A stretch of DNA of 64,000 nucleotides from Sphingomonas bacterium (GTDB lineage: Bacteria > Pseudomonadota > Alphaproteobacteria > Sphingomonadales > Sphingomonadaceae): contig JASBRX010000022.1 of NCBI GenBank assembly GCA_030149245.1, positions 62,001-126,000 of the forward strand. The letters are read 5' to 3'. Positions within the stretch are counted from its first letter, which is position 1. Each line of letters starts with the position of its first letter. The position numbers and the translations under genes were made by a program. Below are positions 17,861 through 26,501 of the stretch, piece by piece. A model generated the notes under the pieces. It made no database searches, was not told the DNA's origin, and saw nothing but the letters and a program-made list of their open reading frames with translations.

Positions 17861-18982
17861 CTACCTGAACACCCGCCCCAAAATCCCCGCATAGATCCGC
17901 GTCAGCGTGTGCAGGTCGTCCAGCGCGACCGCTTCGTCGAGCTTGTGCATCGTCGCGTTGAGCAGGCCGAATTCAACCACCGGGCAGATGCGCGACAGGA
18001 AGCGCGCGTCGGACGTGCCGCCGCTGGTGGATAGCTCCGCCTCGACCCCGGTTTCCACGCGGATCGCATCGGCGACCAACGTGGACAGCGCACCCGGCTG
18101 GGTCAGGAACGCTTCGCCATAGACGCGGCCGCGCACGATGCCGGCGGGGGCATGCGTGTGGACGATGTCCTGCACCCGCGCGATCAGGTCGTGGCCGCGA
18201 TGCTGGTCGTTGAAGCGGATCGAGAGCCGCGCCTTGGCCCGGCTGGGAATGACATTCGTCGCTGGGTTGCCGACCTCCAGGTCGATCACCTCGATATTCG
18301 ACGGCTGGAACCAGTCGGAGCCTTCGTCCAGTACGATGGCGTCGATCTCCGCCAGCGCGCGGACGAGGCGGGGGATCGGATTGTCGGCGAGATGGGGGTA
18401 GGCGACATGGCCCTGCCGCCCCGGCACCTCGATATCGATCACGGTCGATCCGCGCCGCCCGATCTTGATTGTGTCTCCAAGGCGATGGGCGGAGGTCGGC
18501 TCACCGACGAGGCACAGGTCTGGGGTCAGCCCGCGCGCCGCCATCCGATCCATGATCGCGAGCGTACCATAGGTCGCCGGTCCTTCCTCATCGCCGGTGA
18601 TGATCAGGCTCACCGTGCCGGCAGCGGGCAGGGGGGCAAGCGCCGCCACGAACGCCGCGATTGCGCCCTTCATGTCCACCGCGCCGCGTCCGTAGAGCAG
18701 GTCGCCGCGGATCTCCGGTTCGAACGCGCCGCTTGCCCAGCCTTCGCCCGGCGGCACCACGTCGAGATGCCCGGCAAAGGCAAAATGCGGCCCCGGCCCG
18801 GCGCTGCGGACAGCGAGCAAGTTTTCGACCGGACCATCCGGGGCCTCACCCGCCACGAACCGCTCGACGTCAAAGCCGAGCGGCACCAACGCCGCCTCAA
18901 GCACATCGAACACGGTGCCCCGCGCGGGGGTGATGCTGGGCGCGGCGATCAGCGCCTTGGTCAGGTCGACGACATCGGGCAT
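17861..18982 (-). CDS. dapE: Succinyl-diaminopimelate desuccinylase
   Basis: A 373-residue zinc peptidase-family enzyme (M20) that removes succinate from N-succinyl-LL-diaminopimelate in lysine and peptidoglycan synthesis. Metal-site motifs are present: FAGHLDVVPPG (His and following Asp), GRGAVDMKGAIAAF, the catalytic Glu pair in TGDEEGPA, and a C-terminal His in LNATMHKLDEAV. SFTPAR-like ITPARGTVFDVLEA near the N-terminus is typical of DapE. I start at ATG 18982 because GGAGCAAC lies just upstream; the frame stays open further but overlaps the divergent cupin gene. Confidence 0.94.
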   Translation of the reverse strand: MPDVVDLTKALIAAPSITPARGTVFDVLEAALVPLGFDVERFVAGEAPDGPVENLLAVRSAGPGPHFAFAGHLDVVPPGEGWASGAFEPEIRGDLLYGRGAVDMKGAIAAFVAALAPLPAAGTVSLIITGDEEGPATYGTLAIMDRMAARGLTPDLCLVGEPTSAHRLGDTIKIGRRGSTVIDIEVPGRQGHVAYPHLADNPIPRLVRALAEIDAIVLDEGSDWFQPSNIEVIDLEVGNPATNVIPSRAKARLSIRFNDQHRGHDLIARVQDIVHTHAPAGIVRGRVYGEAFLTQPGALSTLVADAIRVETGVEAELSTSGGTSDARFLSRICPVVEFGLLNATMHKLDEAVALDDLHTLTRIYAGILGRVFR

Positions 18983-19007
18983 AGTTGCTCCTTCAATGGA
19001 GGCTCCT

Positions 19008-19454
19008 TTGCCCAAGCTCGACCTCGACACAATCCCGCAGACCAATGCGACCGGCTATCCGCCGGAATATGCCGATGTCGTGCAGGGCCGCTGGTACCGC
19101 CGCCTGGCGCCCGCAGCGGGGCTGACCGATTTCGGCGCGAGCCATGTGACGCTGAAGCCCGGCGCATGGTCGGCGCAGCGTCACTGGCATCAGGGCGAGG
19201 ATGAGCTGGTCGTGATGATCGCGGGCGAGGCGGTGCTGGTCGACGATGCGGGCGAGCATGTCATGCGCCCCGGCGACGTCGCGGCCTTCCCCAAAGGCGA
19301 CGGCAACGGCCATGTGCTGCAGAACCGCAGTGAGGCCGACTGCGTGTTCGTCGCGATCGGTCGCCCGGCGGCGAGCGACTGCCACTATCCCGATATTGAT
19401 ATGCACCTGACGAACGGCGTCGGGTTCAGGCGGAAGGATGGCAGCGGGTTCTAA
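19008..19454 (+). CDS. Cupin-domain protein
   Basis: A 148-residue single-domain cupin. Metal-site motif 1 reads RHWHQGEDELVVMIAGE and motif 2 reads GDVAAFPKGDGNGHVLQN, so both His-containing halves of the beta barrel are there. Substrate is unknown; such proteins in sphingomonads are generally uncharacterised. I prefer a TTG start at 19008, with GGAGG five bases before it, giving LPKLDLDTIPQTN; an in-frame ATG at 18996 lacks a ribosome site. It is divergent from dapE with only about 25 bases between starts, so the promoters must overlap. Confidence 0.75.
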   Translation: MPKLDLDTIPQTNATGYPPEYADVVQGRWYRRLAPAAGLTDFGASHVTLKPGAWSAQRHWHQGEDELVVMIAGEAVLVDDAGEHVMRPGDVAAFPKGDGNGHVLQNRSEADCVFVAIGRPAASDCHYPDIDMHLTNGVGFRRKDGSGF

Positions 19455-19624
19455 TTCTGGTCCGACGTGCCGGATCCCCCTGACGTCAGGCTCAACGCTA
19501 CGCCAACCCCGACGCCGACTGCGGTGCCCAGCCCGGCATTGCCCAGAACCGTCCCGATGACGGCGCCGAGCGCAATTCCGGCCGCCAGCATCCAGCCCGA
19601 CTTGTAGGTATAGAAATTTCTCAA
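19451..19624 (-). CDS. Small glycine-rich membrane protein, 57 aa
   Basis: A 57-codon frame whose TTG start overlaps the stop of the GST gene by four bases (TTGA), which suggests coupled translation. After an aromatic N-terminus (RNFYTYKSGW) comes one long hydrophobic run rich in glycine at regular spacing (LAAGIALGAVIGTVLGNAGLGTAVGVG), resembling glycine-zipper membrane segments, then a short Ser/Gly tail. The aromatic-plus-glycine-zipper pattern suggests a conserved small inner-membrane protein, but no function is known to me. Its end overlaps the cupin stop by four bases on the other strand. Confidence 0.6.
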   Translation of the reverse strand: MRNFYTYKSGWMLAAGIALGAVIGTVLGNAGLGTAVGVGVGVALSLTSGGSGTSDQN

Positions 19625-20286
19625 GCCGGTGCCTGCTCGAACTGTTCGATCACCCATTCCTCTTCCTGCGCGCCGGCGATCCAGTCCTGCATGAAGGGGT
19701 GCTGGAGCACCGCGTTCATGTACGCCGGGGCAAAGCGCGCGACGGGGAGGGAGTAGGTGACGAAGCGGGTCACGACCGGCGCGAACATCACGTCCACCGC
19801 GCCAAACTGGCCGAACAGGAATTCGCCATCGCCGCCATAGCGCGCGCGGGCTTGAGCCCAGAGCTCCATGATCCGCTGGATGTCGTGCATGACATCGTCG
19901 TCGGGGGTCTTGGGCGGATAGACCTGGCGGATGTTCATGCTGTGCTTGCGGCGTAGCGCGGCATAGCCCGAGTGCATTTCCGCTGCCATCGACCGCGCCA
20001 TCGCGCGCGCCGTCGGATCCGTTGGCCAGAATTTGTCGCCGCCCGACTTCTCGTTGAGATATTCGACGATGGCGAGGCTGTCCCACACCACCGCGTCGCC
20101 ATCCCACAGGATCGGGACCTTGCCCGATGACGGCGCGAACTCGTCGCCCTCGCGGCGCTGGTCCCAGTCCTGATCGTAGAGCGGGACCACCACTTCCTCG
20201 AACGGCAGGCCGGAGAGCTTGCACGCGAGCCAGCCGCGCAGCGACCAGGAGGAATAGGCCTTGTTGCCGATGAAGAGCTTGAGCAT
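19621..20286 (-). CDS. Glutathione S-transferase family protein
   Basis: A 221-residue protein with the N-terminal thioredoxin-like GST domain (MLKLFIGNKAYSSWSLRGWLA, with the Ser pair as likely glutathione contact, and KVPILWDGDAVVWDSLAIVEYL, the cis-Pro and the Asp-Ser glutathione site) and an all-helical C-terminal domain from about residue 85. Role: conjugation or reduction using glutathione; substrate unknown. I start at the ATG at 20286, which gives the canonical strand-1 sequence, though the ribosome site is weak. The small membrane protein overlaps its stop. Confidence 0.85.
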   Translation of the reverse strand: MLKLFIGNKAYSSWSLRGWLACKLSGLPFEEVVVPLYDQDWDQRREGDEFAPSSGKVPILWDGDAVVWDSLAIVEYLNEKSGGDKFWPTDPTARAMARSMAAEMHSGYAALRRKHSMNIRQVYPPKTPDDDVMHDIQRIMELWAQARARYGGDGEFLFGQFGAVDVMFAPVVTRFVTYSLPVARFAPAYMNAVLQHPFMQDWIAGAQEEEWVIEQFEQAPA

Positions 20287-20365
20287 GCGGCGGGGATAGC
20301 GGCGGGGCGGGGATGGGGCAACCTGTCCGCTATGGTCCCTGCACCGACGGTGGTAGAGGGGCGCG

Positions 20366-20728
20366 ATGACCGACGTCACCATCTGGTACGACAGCCAATG
20401 CCCGCTGTGTGTGCGAGAGATCGCACTGATGCGGCGGCTGGACCGGCGCGGGCGGATCGCGTTCGTTGCGATCGAGGGGCTGGGTGACGGGGCCTGCCCG
20501 GTCGATCGGGCCGCGTTGCTCACGCGATTCCATGCGCGGGAAGATGGCCGGTTGCTGTCGGGCGCGGCTGCCTTTGCCGCGATGTGGCGAGCGATACCGC
20601 TGCTCCGCCTGCTCGGCTTGGCGGCGCGCAATCGCGTTGTGCTGGCGGCGCTGGAGCGTGGCTATCGCGCGTTTCTCCGATTCAGGCCGCGGCTCCAGCG
20701 CTGGGCGCGCCGCTTTCCGCCAGCCTGA
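20366..20728 (+). CDS. DCC-family thiol-disulfide oxidoreductase-like protein (DUF393)
   Basis: A 120-residue protein of the DCC family, named for the D-x-x-C-x-x-C motif. Here it is YDSQCPLCVREI at residues 8-19, with the CxxC pair of a thioredoxin-like active site. A predicted amphipathic or membrane-associated helix region (RAIPLLRLLGLAARNRVVLAAL) follows. The family is predicted to handle thiol chemistry but is largely uncharacterised. It lies divergent from the GST gene with an 79-base gap and 69 bases before the peptidase, so a shared promoter region with GST is possible. Confidence 0.82.
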   Translation: MTDVTIWYDSQCPLCVREIALMRRLDRRGRIAFVAIEGLGDGACPVDRAALLTRFHAREDGRLLSGAAAFAAMWRAIPLLRLLGLAARNRVVLAALERGYRAFLRFRPRLQRWARRFPPA

Positions 20729-20797
20729 CCATTTCGCTTGCGCAGTGGCCGATGACGCGACAGGTTGCGCGCCGGGGCCGTTGGGCGGGGGGAAGTA

Positions 20798-22750
20798 ATG
20801 TCAGGCAAGTTCATGATCTTGGCCGTTGGCCTTGCGACGATCGGTGCCGCGCCGCCGATGCAGGAGCGCCCGGCGACACCGCCTGCTGCGGCCCGCCCGG
20901 CCGTGCCCGCGCCGCTGCCGGTGGAGGTGTTTGCCGAACTGCCGCAGATCCAGAAGCCGGCGATCTCGCCCGACGGAACTCGGCTGCTCGCGCGGCTGGC
21001 CCGCAACGGCCAGATGCTGCTCGCGCTGATCCCGCTAGATGGCAAGAGCGCCCCGACCTATTTCGACCCGGGCAAGTCGGACCTGAGGTGGTGGCGCTGG
21101 GTCAATGACGAATGGGCCGTGATCGGTGTGGGTATCGAACAGCCGTTCGAGGGGGACGAATTCTATTTTCGCCGCGCGATCAGCCTGAACGTCAAGACCG
21201 GCGCGATGGCGGTGCTGGCGGGGAAGGAAGCCGCGCAGGGCGGCGACGATGTGATCTGGATCGCGCGCGACGGCACCCCCCGGCTGATGCTCGCCTATCA
21301 ACGCTCGATCTATACGGACACGATCGATTTCTGGGCGCGGGTGGAGGAATTCGACCTCTCGACCGGCAAGAGCAAGCTGATCCAGGGGCCGCGCGAAGGC
21401 GTGCTGGACTGGTATGCCGACCGCGACGGCGTTGTGCGCATGGGGATCGGCGCGTCGCTCGACGGCCGGACCAGCCGCCTTCTGTATCGCGAGAGCGCCG
21501 ATGCACCGGTACGGACCATCGATCGCTCGCGCGGTCCCGATGATCGCATGACCATCCCCACGCTGTTCCTGCGCGACAAGACCAAGGCGCTGATCATTGA
21601 GGATGACCCGGACGGTTTTTCGGCGCTGTACGAACTCAATCTCACCAATTTCGAGCGGGGCAAGCAGCTGTTTGCCACGCCCGGCTATGACATTGGCGGC
21701 GTTATCCCCGATCCGGCCGGCGACGGGTTTCAGGGCGTTGCGGTCGAGGAGAACCGGCCGACGACGAAATGGGTCGATCCGACCATGGCCGAATTGCAGT
21801 CCCGCCTGGCGGCGCGAGTGAAAGGTGCCAATGTCGATATCTGGTCGATGAGCCGCGACCAGAGTGTGGCAGTCGTGCGGATCAGCGGCGCTGATTCCCC
21901 AGGCGCCTGGTTGCTCTATCGGCGCGAGGGCGAGGAAATCACGCCGATTTCCAACGACAACAGCGTGATCGGGCTGAAGCGGCTGCATCCGGTGCGCACG
22001 ATTCGCTACAAGGCGCGCGACGGCGTCGAGATTCCCGCCGTGCTGACCACGCCGAAAGGCCGGACTGGCGCATTGCCCCTGATCGTCCTGCCGCATGGCG
22101 GTCCCGCGGCCCGCGACAGCGAAGTGTGGGACTGGTGGCCGCAGTTCCTTGCCGATCGCGGCTATATCGTCGTGCAGCCCAATTATCGCGGGTCAACCGG
22201 CTATGGCACAAAGTTCGAGGAACTTGGCACCGGCCAGTGGGGTCGCGCGATGCAGGATGACCTTGATGATTCGGTGAAGGCGCTTGCCGATCTCGGGCTG
22301 GCCGATCCCAAGCGCGTATGCATGGTGGGCGGATCCTATGGCGGCTATGCCGCACTGCGCGCGGCACAGCGCGACAGCGACAAATATCGCTGCGCCATTT
22401 CCTTTGCCGGGGTGTCCGACCTCAACCGCATGATCCGCTATCAAAGCAATTTTCTCTACGCGAAGGCGAGTGGTGACTGGCTGCGGCGTCAGGCCCCCGA
22501 TCTCAAGGACGTGTCGCCGGTCAATTTCCCGTCCGCCTTCAATATTCCGGTGCTGCTCGTCCACGGACAGGAGGATCGCGTCGTGCCGATCGTCCAGTCG
22601 CGGGTGATGGCGCAAAAGCTGAAGAGCGCGGGGAAGGACGTGACCTATATCGTCCAGCCGCTGGGCGACCACCACTTCTCGCGCCAGCAGGACCGGCTGG
22701 AATTTCTGAAGGCGATGGAGGCGTTCCTGGCCAAGCATAACCCGGCCTGA
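20798..22750 (+). CDS. S9-family prolyl oligopeptidase, exported
   Basis: A 650-residue serine peptidase with a signal peptide (KFMILAVGLATIGAA) and a beta-propeller-like N-terminal half, followed by an alpha/beta hydrolase domain from about residue 400. Catalytic elements are visible: nucleophile Ser in GGSYGGYAALRAA, Asp in HGQEDRVVP and His in LGDHHFSRQQD. LPHGGPAARDSEVWDWWPQFLADRGY is the usual oxyanion-side segment. It should trim peptides, probably in the periplasm. I start at ATG 20798, preceded by GGGGGAA; a longer frame from 20765 lacks a site. Confidence 0.9.
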   Translation: MSGKFMILAVGLATIGAAPPMQERPATPPAAARPAVPAPLPVEVFAELPQIQKPAISPDGTRLLARLARNGQMLLALIPLDGKSAPTYFDPGKSDLRWWRWVNDEWAVIGVGIEQPFEGDEFYFRRAISLNVKTGAMAVLAGKEAAQGGDDVIWIARDGTPRLMLAYQRSIYTDTIDFWARVEEFDLSTGKSKLIQGPREGVLDWYADRDGVVRMGIGASLDGRTSRLLYRESADAPVRTIDRSRGPDDRMTIPTLFLRDKTKALIIEDDPDGFSALYELNLTNFERGKQLFATPGYDIGGVIPDPAGDGFQGVAVEENRPTTKWVDPTMAELQSRLAARVKGANVDIWSMSRDQSVAVVRISGADSPGAWLLYRREGEEITPISNDNSVIGLKRLHPVRTIRYKARDGVEIPAVLTTPKGRTGALPLIVLPHGGPAARDSEVWDWWPQFLADRGYIVVQPNYRGSTGYGTKFEELGTGQWGRAMQDDLDDSVKALADLGLADPKRVCMVGGSYGGYAALRAAQRDSDKYRCAISFAGVSDLNRMIRYQSNFLYAKASGDWLRRQAPDLKDVSPVNFPSAFNIPVLLVHGQEDRVVPIVQSRVMAQKLKSAGKDVTYIVQPLGDHHFSRQQDRLEFLKAMEAFLAKHNPA

Positions 22751-22765
22751 GCCGGGCCGGGGCGG

Positions 22766-23407
22766 TCAGACGCTGACCGCCTCGATCACCGCCGCACGCA
22801 GTTCGGCGATGCCGTCACTCTTCTCGCTGGACGTGGCGAGGATGTCTGGGTGCGCGGCGGGGCGCTTGCGCGCCTCGTCGATCGTGCGCTGGGTCACCTC
22901 GGCGAGTTCGGCGGGCTTGATCTTGTCGCTTTTGGTCAGGACGATGCGATAGCTGACCGCCGCTGCGTCGAGCATGTCGAGGATCTCGCGGTCGACATCC
23001 TTGATACCGTGGCGGCTGTCGATCAGCACCAGCACGCGCTTGAGCACGTCGCGCCCGCGCAGATAGTCGTTCACCAGGAAGCGCCATTTCCGGACGACAT
23101 CCTTGGGCGCCTTGGCAAAGCCGTATCCGGGCATGTCGACCAGCCGGAATTTCAGCGGATCGCCGATGTCGAAGAAGTTGAGCTCCTGCGTCCGCCCCGG
23201 CGTGTTCGATGTGCGCGCCAGCGCGTTGCGCCCGGTGAGCGCGTTGAGCAGCGAGGATTTGCCGACATTCGACCGCCCCGCGAACGCCACTTCCGGCACC
23301 GTCGCATCGGGCAGGAAGTTGAGCGCAGGCGCGGATTTGAGGAACACGACCGGACCGGCGAAAGTCTTGCGCGCGCTCTCGATCAGCTCGGGGTCGAACT
23401 CGGTCAC
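22766..23407 (-). CDS. engB: GTP-binding protein EngB/YsxC (ribosome biogenesis)
   Basis: A 213-residue GTPase needed for 50S subunit assembly. G motifs in order: GRSNVGKSS (G1), the T-containing [11 protein letters not shown] (G2), DMPGYGFA (G3), TKSDK (G4) and a TSS near the C-terminus (G5). The start is a GTG at 23407 that overlaps the yidC stop by four bases (GTGA), with GGGGAAG upstream, so translation is coupled to yidC. A longer in-frame extension runs inside yidC and is not real. The convergent S9 peptidase ends 15 bases away, with a small CCCGGC/GCCGGG hairpin at the junction. Confidence 0.95.
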   Translation of the reverse strand: MTEFDPELIESARKTFAGPVVFLKSAPALNFLPDATVPEVAFAGRSNVGKSSLLNALTGRNALARTSNTPGRTQELNFFDIGDPLKFRLVDMPGYGFAKAPKDVVRKWRFLVNDYLRGRDVLKRVLVLIDSRHGIKDVDREILDMLDAAAVSYRIVLTKSDKIKPAELAEVTQRTIDEARKRPAAHPDILATSSEKSDGIAELRAAVIEAVSV

Positions 23408-25158
23408 TTCTTCCCCTTGGCGGGCTTTGCCTCGATCACCGCGCCGGATGCCGGCAGCGGCTCCTTGAGCGCCGGGTGGCGCATATACAGGAACTTCTGC
23501 TGCGCGATGGTGAGCAGGTTCGAGGTGATCCAGTAGAGCTGCAGACCCGCCGCGAACGGCGCCATCACGAACATCAAGATCCACGGCATGATCGCGAACA
23601 TCTGCTTCTGTACTTCGTCGGTCGGCGCCGGGTTCAACTTGAACTGCGCCCACATCGACACGCCGAGCAGGATCGGGAACACGCCCAGCGCCAGGAACAT
23701 CGGCAGCTGGATACCGGTCAGATAATGGACCAGGTTGACGAGGTTCGCCGGGTCGGGCGCGGACAGATCCTTGACCCACAGCACCAGCGGCTGGTGGCGC
23801 ATTTCGATCGACAGCATCAGCACCTTGTACAGCGCGTAGAGGATCGGAATCTGGAGCAGGGTCGGGAGGCAGCCCGCGAGCGGGTTCACCTTCTCGTCCT
23901 TGTACAGCTTCATGATCTCCTGCTGCTGGCGCGGCTTGTCGTCCTTGTAGCGTTCCTGCAGCGCCTTCATCTTCGGCTGGAGCGCGCGCATCGCGGCCAT
24001 CGACGCGAACTGCTTCTGCGCGATCGGGAACAGCAGCAGGCGGACGGTGACGGTCAGCAGGATGATCGCCACGCCGAAATTGCCGACCATGCGGAACAGC
24101 CAGTGGAGGTAATGGAAGATCGGCTTTTCAAAGACTTCGAACCAGCCCCAGTCGATCGCCTTGCCGAACTGGTGGATGCCGCCCTTTTCCTCATAATCGT
24201 CGAGCAGGTTGATGTCCTTCGCGCCCGCGAAGAAGCGCGTGGTCTGAGTCATCACCTGGCCTGGCGCGATCTGGCGCGCGGTGGTCGGCTCGAACTGCGC
24301 TTGGGTCGCGGTACCACTGCCGGGGCGGAAGCTCAGGCTGACCGGCATCCCCTGATCGGGCACCAAAGCGGTCAGCCAGTAGATGTCGGTATAGCCAATC
24401 CAGCCGCCCTTGGCGTCGAAGCGCTGCGGACCTTCGTCCTTCACCGTGTCGTAATTGACGCCGTAATCGACTGCACCGCCATAGGATGCGACCGGGCCGG
24501 CATGGATCGTCCAGGTGTCGTGATCCTTGCCGGGACCATAGCGGTAGAGATAGCCATAGCCGGCCGCGGCGACCGCCTTCTGCCCCAGGTTCGCGACCTT
24601 CTGGCGGACGGTGAACATATATCCGTCATCGACCGACAGCTCGATCGCGAAGCGCTGCGTGCCGCTGGTCGCGGTCAGCGTGACCGGGGTGGTCGGGGTC
24701 AGCTTCGACCCGCTTGCCTGCCATACCGTGTCCGGACCAGGGGCGTTGAGGCCCTGACCCGTCCAGCCAAAGCCGGCGAAATAGGCGTCGCGCGTGCCGC
24801 TGGGCGAGAGCAGGCGGATCGGGTCGCTATCCTTGGCGATCGTTTCCTTGTGCTTCACCAGCACCAGATCGTCGATGCGCGCGCCCTTGAGGTTCAGCGA
24901 GCCGCGCACCGTCGGGGTTTCGATCGCGATGCGCGGCGTTTCGCGCAGCACGCTGTCGCGGTCGCGGATCGCCTGCGGCGTGTCGGCGGCGGGGTCCGCG
25001 CCGGGGTTGGGAACGACCTTGGGCGTGCCGTCCGCTGCCTTGGTGACCGTGGGTGCGGGCGGGGTGGGGAACAGCAAGTTGGTCAACGGCGTCCACGCGA
25101 ACAGCAACAGCCCGGCGATCACCGCGAACAGCAGGAAATTCTTCTGGTCTTCTTTCAC
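23404..25158 (-). CDS. yidC: Membrane protein insertase YidC
   Basis: A 584-residue inner-membrane insertase of the Oxa1/Alb3 family, working alone or with Sec. The first helix ([14 protein letters not shown], residues 8-22) is followed by a large periplasmic beta domain, then the conserved five-helix core from about residue 350: [37 protein letters not shown] and [14 protein letters not shown]. The C-terminal basic tail ends KGKK and could contact ribosomes. It is part of the conserved rpmH-rnpA-yidD-yidC-engB run. Confidence 0.97.
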   Translation of the reverse strand: MKEDQKNFLLFAVIAGLLLFAWTPLTNLLFPTPPAPTVTKAADGTPKVVPNPGADPAADTPQAIRDRDSVLRETPRIAIETPTVRGSLNLKGARIDDLVLVKHKETIAKDSDPIRLLSPSGTRDAYFAGFGWTGQGLNAPGPDTVWQASGSKLTPTTPVTLTATSGTQRFAIELSVDDGYMFTVRQKVANLGQKAVAAAGYGYLYRYGPGKDHDTWTIHAGPVASYGGAVDYGVNYDTVKDEGPQRFDAKGGWIGYTDIYWLTALVPDQGMPVSLSFRPGSGTATQAQFEPTTARQIAPGQVMTQTTRFFAGAKDINLLDDYEEKGGIHQFGKAIDWGWFEVFEKPIFHYLHWLFRMVGNFGVAIILLTVTVRLLLFPIAQKQFASMAAMRALQPKMKALQERYKDDKPRQQQEIMKLYKDEKVNPLAGCLPTLLQIPILYALYKVLMLSIEMRHQPLVLWVKDLSAPDPANLVNLVHYLTGIQLPMFLALGVFPILLGVSMWAQFKLNPAPTDEVQKQMFAIMPWILMFVMAPFAAGLQLYWITSNLLTIAQQKFLYMRHPALKEPLPASGAVIEAKPAKGKK

Positions 25159-25178
25159 GTCATTCCCCGGTCAGGACA

Positions 25179-25391
25179 TCAGGGCACGGGATCATAGCCG
25201 TGCCCACCCCATGGATGGCAGCGAAGGATGCGCCGCAGCGCGAGCCATCCGCCCTTGAGCGCCCCATAGCGGGAGAGCGCCTGTATTGCATAGGCCGAAC
25301 AGCTTGGCGCGAACCGACAGCTGGGCGGCAGGACGCGCGACGGGCCGATCTGCCAGGCGCGCGCAATCAGGATGAGGATGCGGGCGATCAT
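25179..25391 (-). CDS. yidD: Membrane protein insertion efficiency factor YidD
   Basis: A 70-residue protein of the YidD family, which sits at the inner membrane and helps YidC-dependent insertion. The family signature is intact: CRFAPSCSAYAIQAL with its two Cys, and RILRCHPWGGHGYDPVP at the end. A basic and hydrophobic N-terminus (IARILILIARAW) forms the amphipathic anchor. It overlaps the rnpA stop by four bases and lies 20 bases before yidC, as in most bacteria. Confidence 0.95.
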   Translation of the reverse strand: MIARILILIARAWQIGPSRVLPPSCRFAPSCSAYAIQALSRYGALKGGWLALRRILRCHPWGGHGYDPVP

Positions 25392-25804
25392 GTGATCTCT
25401 CCGTCGCCCCGGCGGAGGCCGGGGGCGCCCGATGGTGCGGGATTCGCGCCCGACATGGTGGCCCCGGCCTGCGCCGGGGCGACGGGAGGCCGCTTCACCT
25501 TCGCCAGCGCCTTGGCCAATTCGGCCTTGAGCGCCGCATAGTCCCGCTCGATCCCGCTTGCGCGGCCGATCAGGACATGGTCGGCACCCGCGACGCCCTC
25601 GACTGGCAGCACTTCACGCACCAAGGCGCGGAAGCGGCGCTTCATGCGGTTGCGGGTGACGGCGTTGCCCACCTTCTTGGACACGGTGATGCCGATTCGC
25701 ATCGTCGAGTCCGCGTCGCCGCGCGGGCGGACGATCAGGACGAAGCCGGGCATCGGTGCGCGCTTGCCGGCATTGGCGGCGAGGTAATCCTTGCGCTGAG
25801 TCAT
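25388..25804 (-). CDS. rnpA: Ribonuclease P protein component
   Basis: The protein subunit of RNase P, which assists the RNA subunit in 5' maturation of tRNAs. The RNR core is present: GITVSKKVGNAVTRNRMKRRFRALVREV. I take the ATG at 25804, giving 138 residues; the start could lie about 10 codons further upstream at a non-ATG codon, since relatives carry a few more N-terminal residues. The last 25 or so residues (from APAQAGATMSGANP onward) are unusual: they translate a palindromic repeat at 25402-25483 and are not part of the RNase P fold. The stop overlaps yidD. Confidence 0.9.
   Translation of the reverse strand: MTQRKDYLAANAGKRAPMPGFVLIVRPRGDADSTMRIGITVSKKVGNAVTRNRMKRRFRALVREVLPVEGVAGADHVLIGRASGIERDYAALKAELAKALAKVKRPPVAPAQAGATMSGANPAPSGAPGLRRGDGEIT
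25402..25483. repeat. Inverted GC-rich repeat inside the 3' end of rnpA
   Basis: Two near-complementary copies of GTCGCCCCGGC-G-AGGCCGGGG face each other at 25402-25422 and 25462-25483, separated by about 40 bases. It is the same type of element as intergenic REP-like repeats of this lineage, yet here it is translated in frame as the rnpA C-terminal tail. Confidence 0.75.
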
Positions 25805-25832
25805 CCGCGCAAGTGGGGCGGGTGAACGCAAA

Positions 25833-25864
25833 CAGCCCGCTTCCTCGGTCGAGGAAACGGGCTG
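25833..25864 (-). terminator. Strong hairpin between rpmH and rnpA (possible attenuator)
   Basis: CAGCCCG-C-TTCCTC-GGTC-GAGGAA-A-CGGGCTG folds as a 13-pair stem with one mismatch and a 4-base loop. In the direction of transcription it is followed only by TTTGCG, so complete termination is doubtful. It may reduce read-through from the highly expressed rpmH into rnpA or serve as a processing site. Confidence 0.45.
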
Positions 25865-25893
25865 GTTCGACACCAGCGATGCTGGCGTCAGAC

Positions 25894-26028
25894 TTACGCG
25901 CTCAGCTTGTTGCGGCCGCGGGCGCGGCGGGCGCGAATCACATTGCGACCGCCGGGGGTCGCCATGCGCGCGCGGAAGCCGTGCCGGCGCGCTCGCACCA
26001 AGTTGCTCGGCTGAAAGGTCCGCTTCAT
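25894..26028 (-). CDS. rpmH: 50S ribosomal protein L34
   Basis: A 44-residue, highly basic protein, [20 protein letters not shown] onward to KLSA, which is the classic L34 sequence ([11 protein letters not shown] in the middle). It is a structural component of the large ribosomal subunit. It heads the rpmH-rnpA-yidD-yidC-engB run on the minus strand. The 90 bases before rnpA hold the hairpin at 25833-25864. Confidence 0.97.
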   Translation of the reverse strand: MKRTFQPSNLVRARRHGFRARMATPGGRNVIRARRARGRNKLSA

Positions 26029-26115
26029 CGCTCATTCCCTGAATTCTAGAAACTGAAAAGGCCGCCGCGGGGGCGACCAAGTGAAGGGGGCCGTTAGCCA
26101 AAGCCGCGCCTGAAG

Positions 26116-26397
26116 TCAATTCGCAGCTAGCCCTTTTGCCCGAGTCCGGCGGCGTTTGGCGCTTCCGCGCACCAATATCCGGTCGATGAACGCCCCGACT
26201 CGCGGCCAGCGCGCCTTTAATCGCACGAATCGATGCCGCGCCCAGCGCGAATTGCGCAGGATGAGGATCAGGCCGAACGCGGCGATGACCGTGCCGCCGG
26301 GGCCGGGCAGGGGCGATGCGAGCGGCGCGATCACCAGGAACAGGGTCCAGCCGGTCACCAGCAGCGCGATTCGCAGGAGAGGATGCGGCGTTCGCAT
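26116..26397 (-). CDS. Small membrane protein, PGPGW-like
   Basis: A 93-residue protein with two hydrophobic helices (about residues 9-28 and 36-52) joined by SPLPGPGGTV, which matches the PGPG signature of the putative transmembrane PGPGW family except that the Trp is replaced by Gly. The C-terminal 40 residues are strongly basic and face the cytosol in a positive-inside model. Function unknown. It lies 87 bases upstream of rpmH on the same strand and is divergent from yifB. Confidence 0.7.
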   Translation of the reverse strand: MRTPHPLLRIALLVTGWTLFLVIAPLASPLPGPGGTVIAAFGLILILRNSRWARHRFVRLKARWPRVGAFIDRILVRGSAKRRRTRAKGLAAN

Positions 26398-26501
26398 GGG
26401 GTCGAGATGGGGGCGTGTGTTGCCGATGCAAGACGCAGGCGCGATGAACCGTTTCCCTGCCGCGAAAAGCCGCTACAACCCCGTGAACAAAAGGGGGAAA
26501 C

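Noticed and set aside
22741..22757. CCCGGCC-TGA-GCCGGG hairpin between the S9 peptidase and engB as a bidirectional terminator
   Set aside because: Short stem that contains a stop codon and has no T-tract on either side; kept only as a remark.
23476..25197. A 573-codon open frame opposite yidC
   Set aside because: Antisense frame of a clear yidC gene, with charged low-complexity composition and no recognisable domain.
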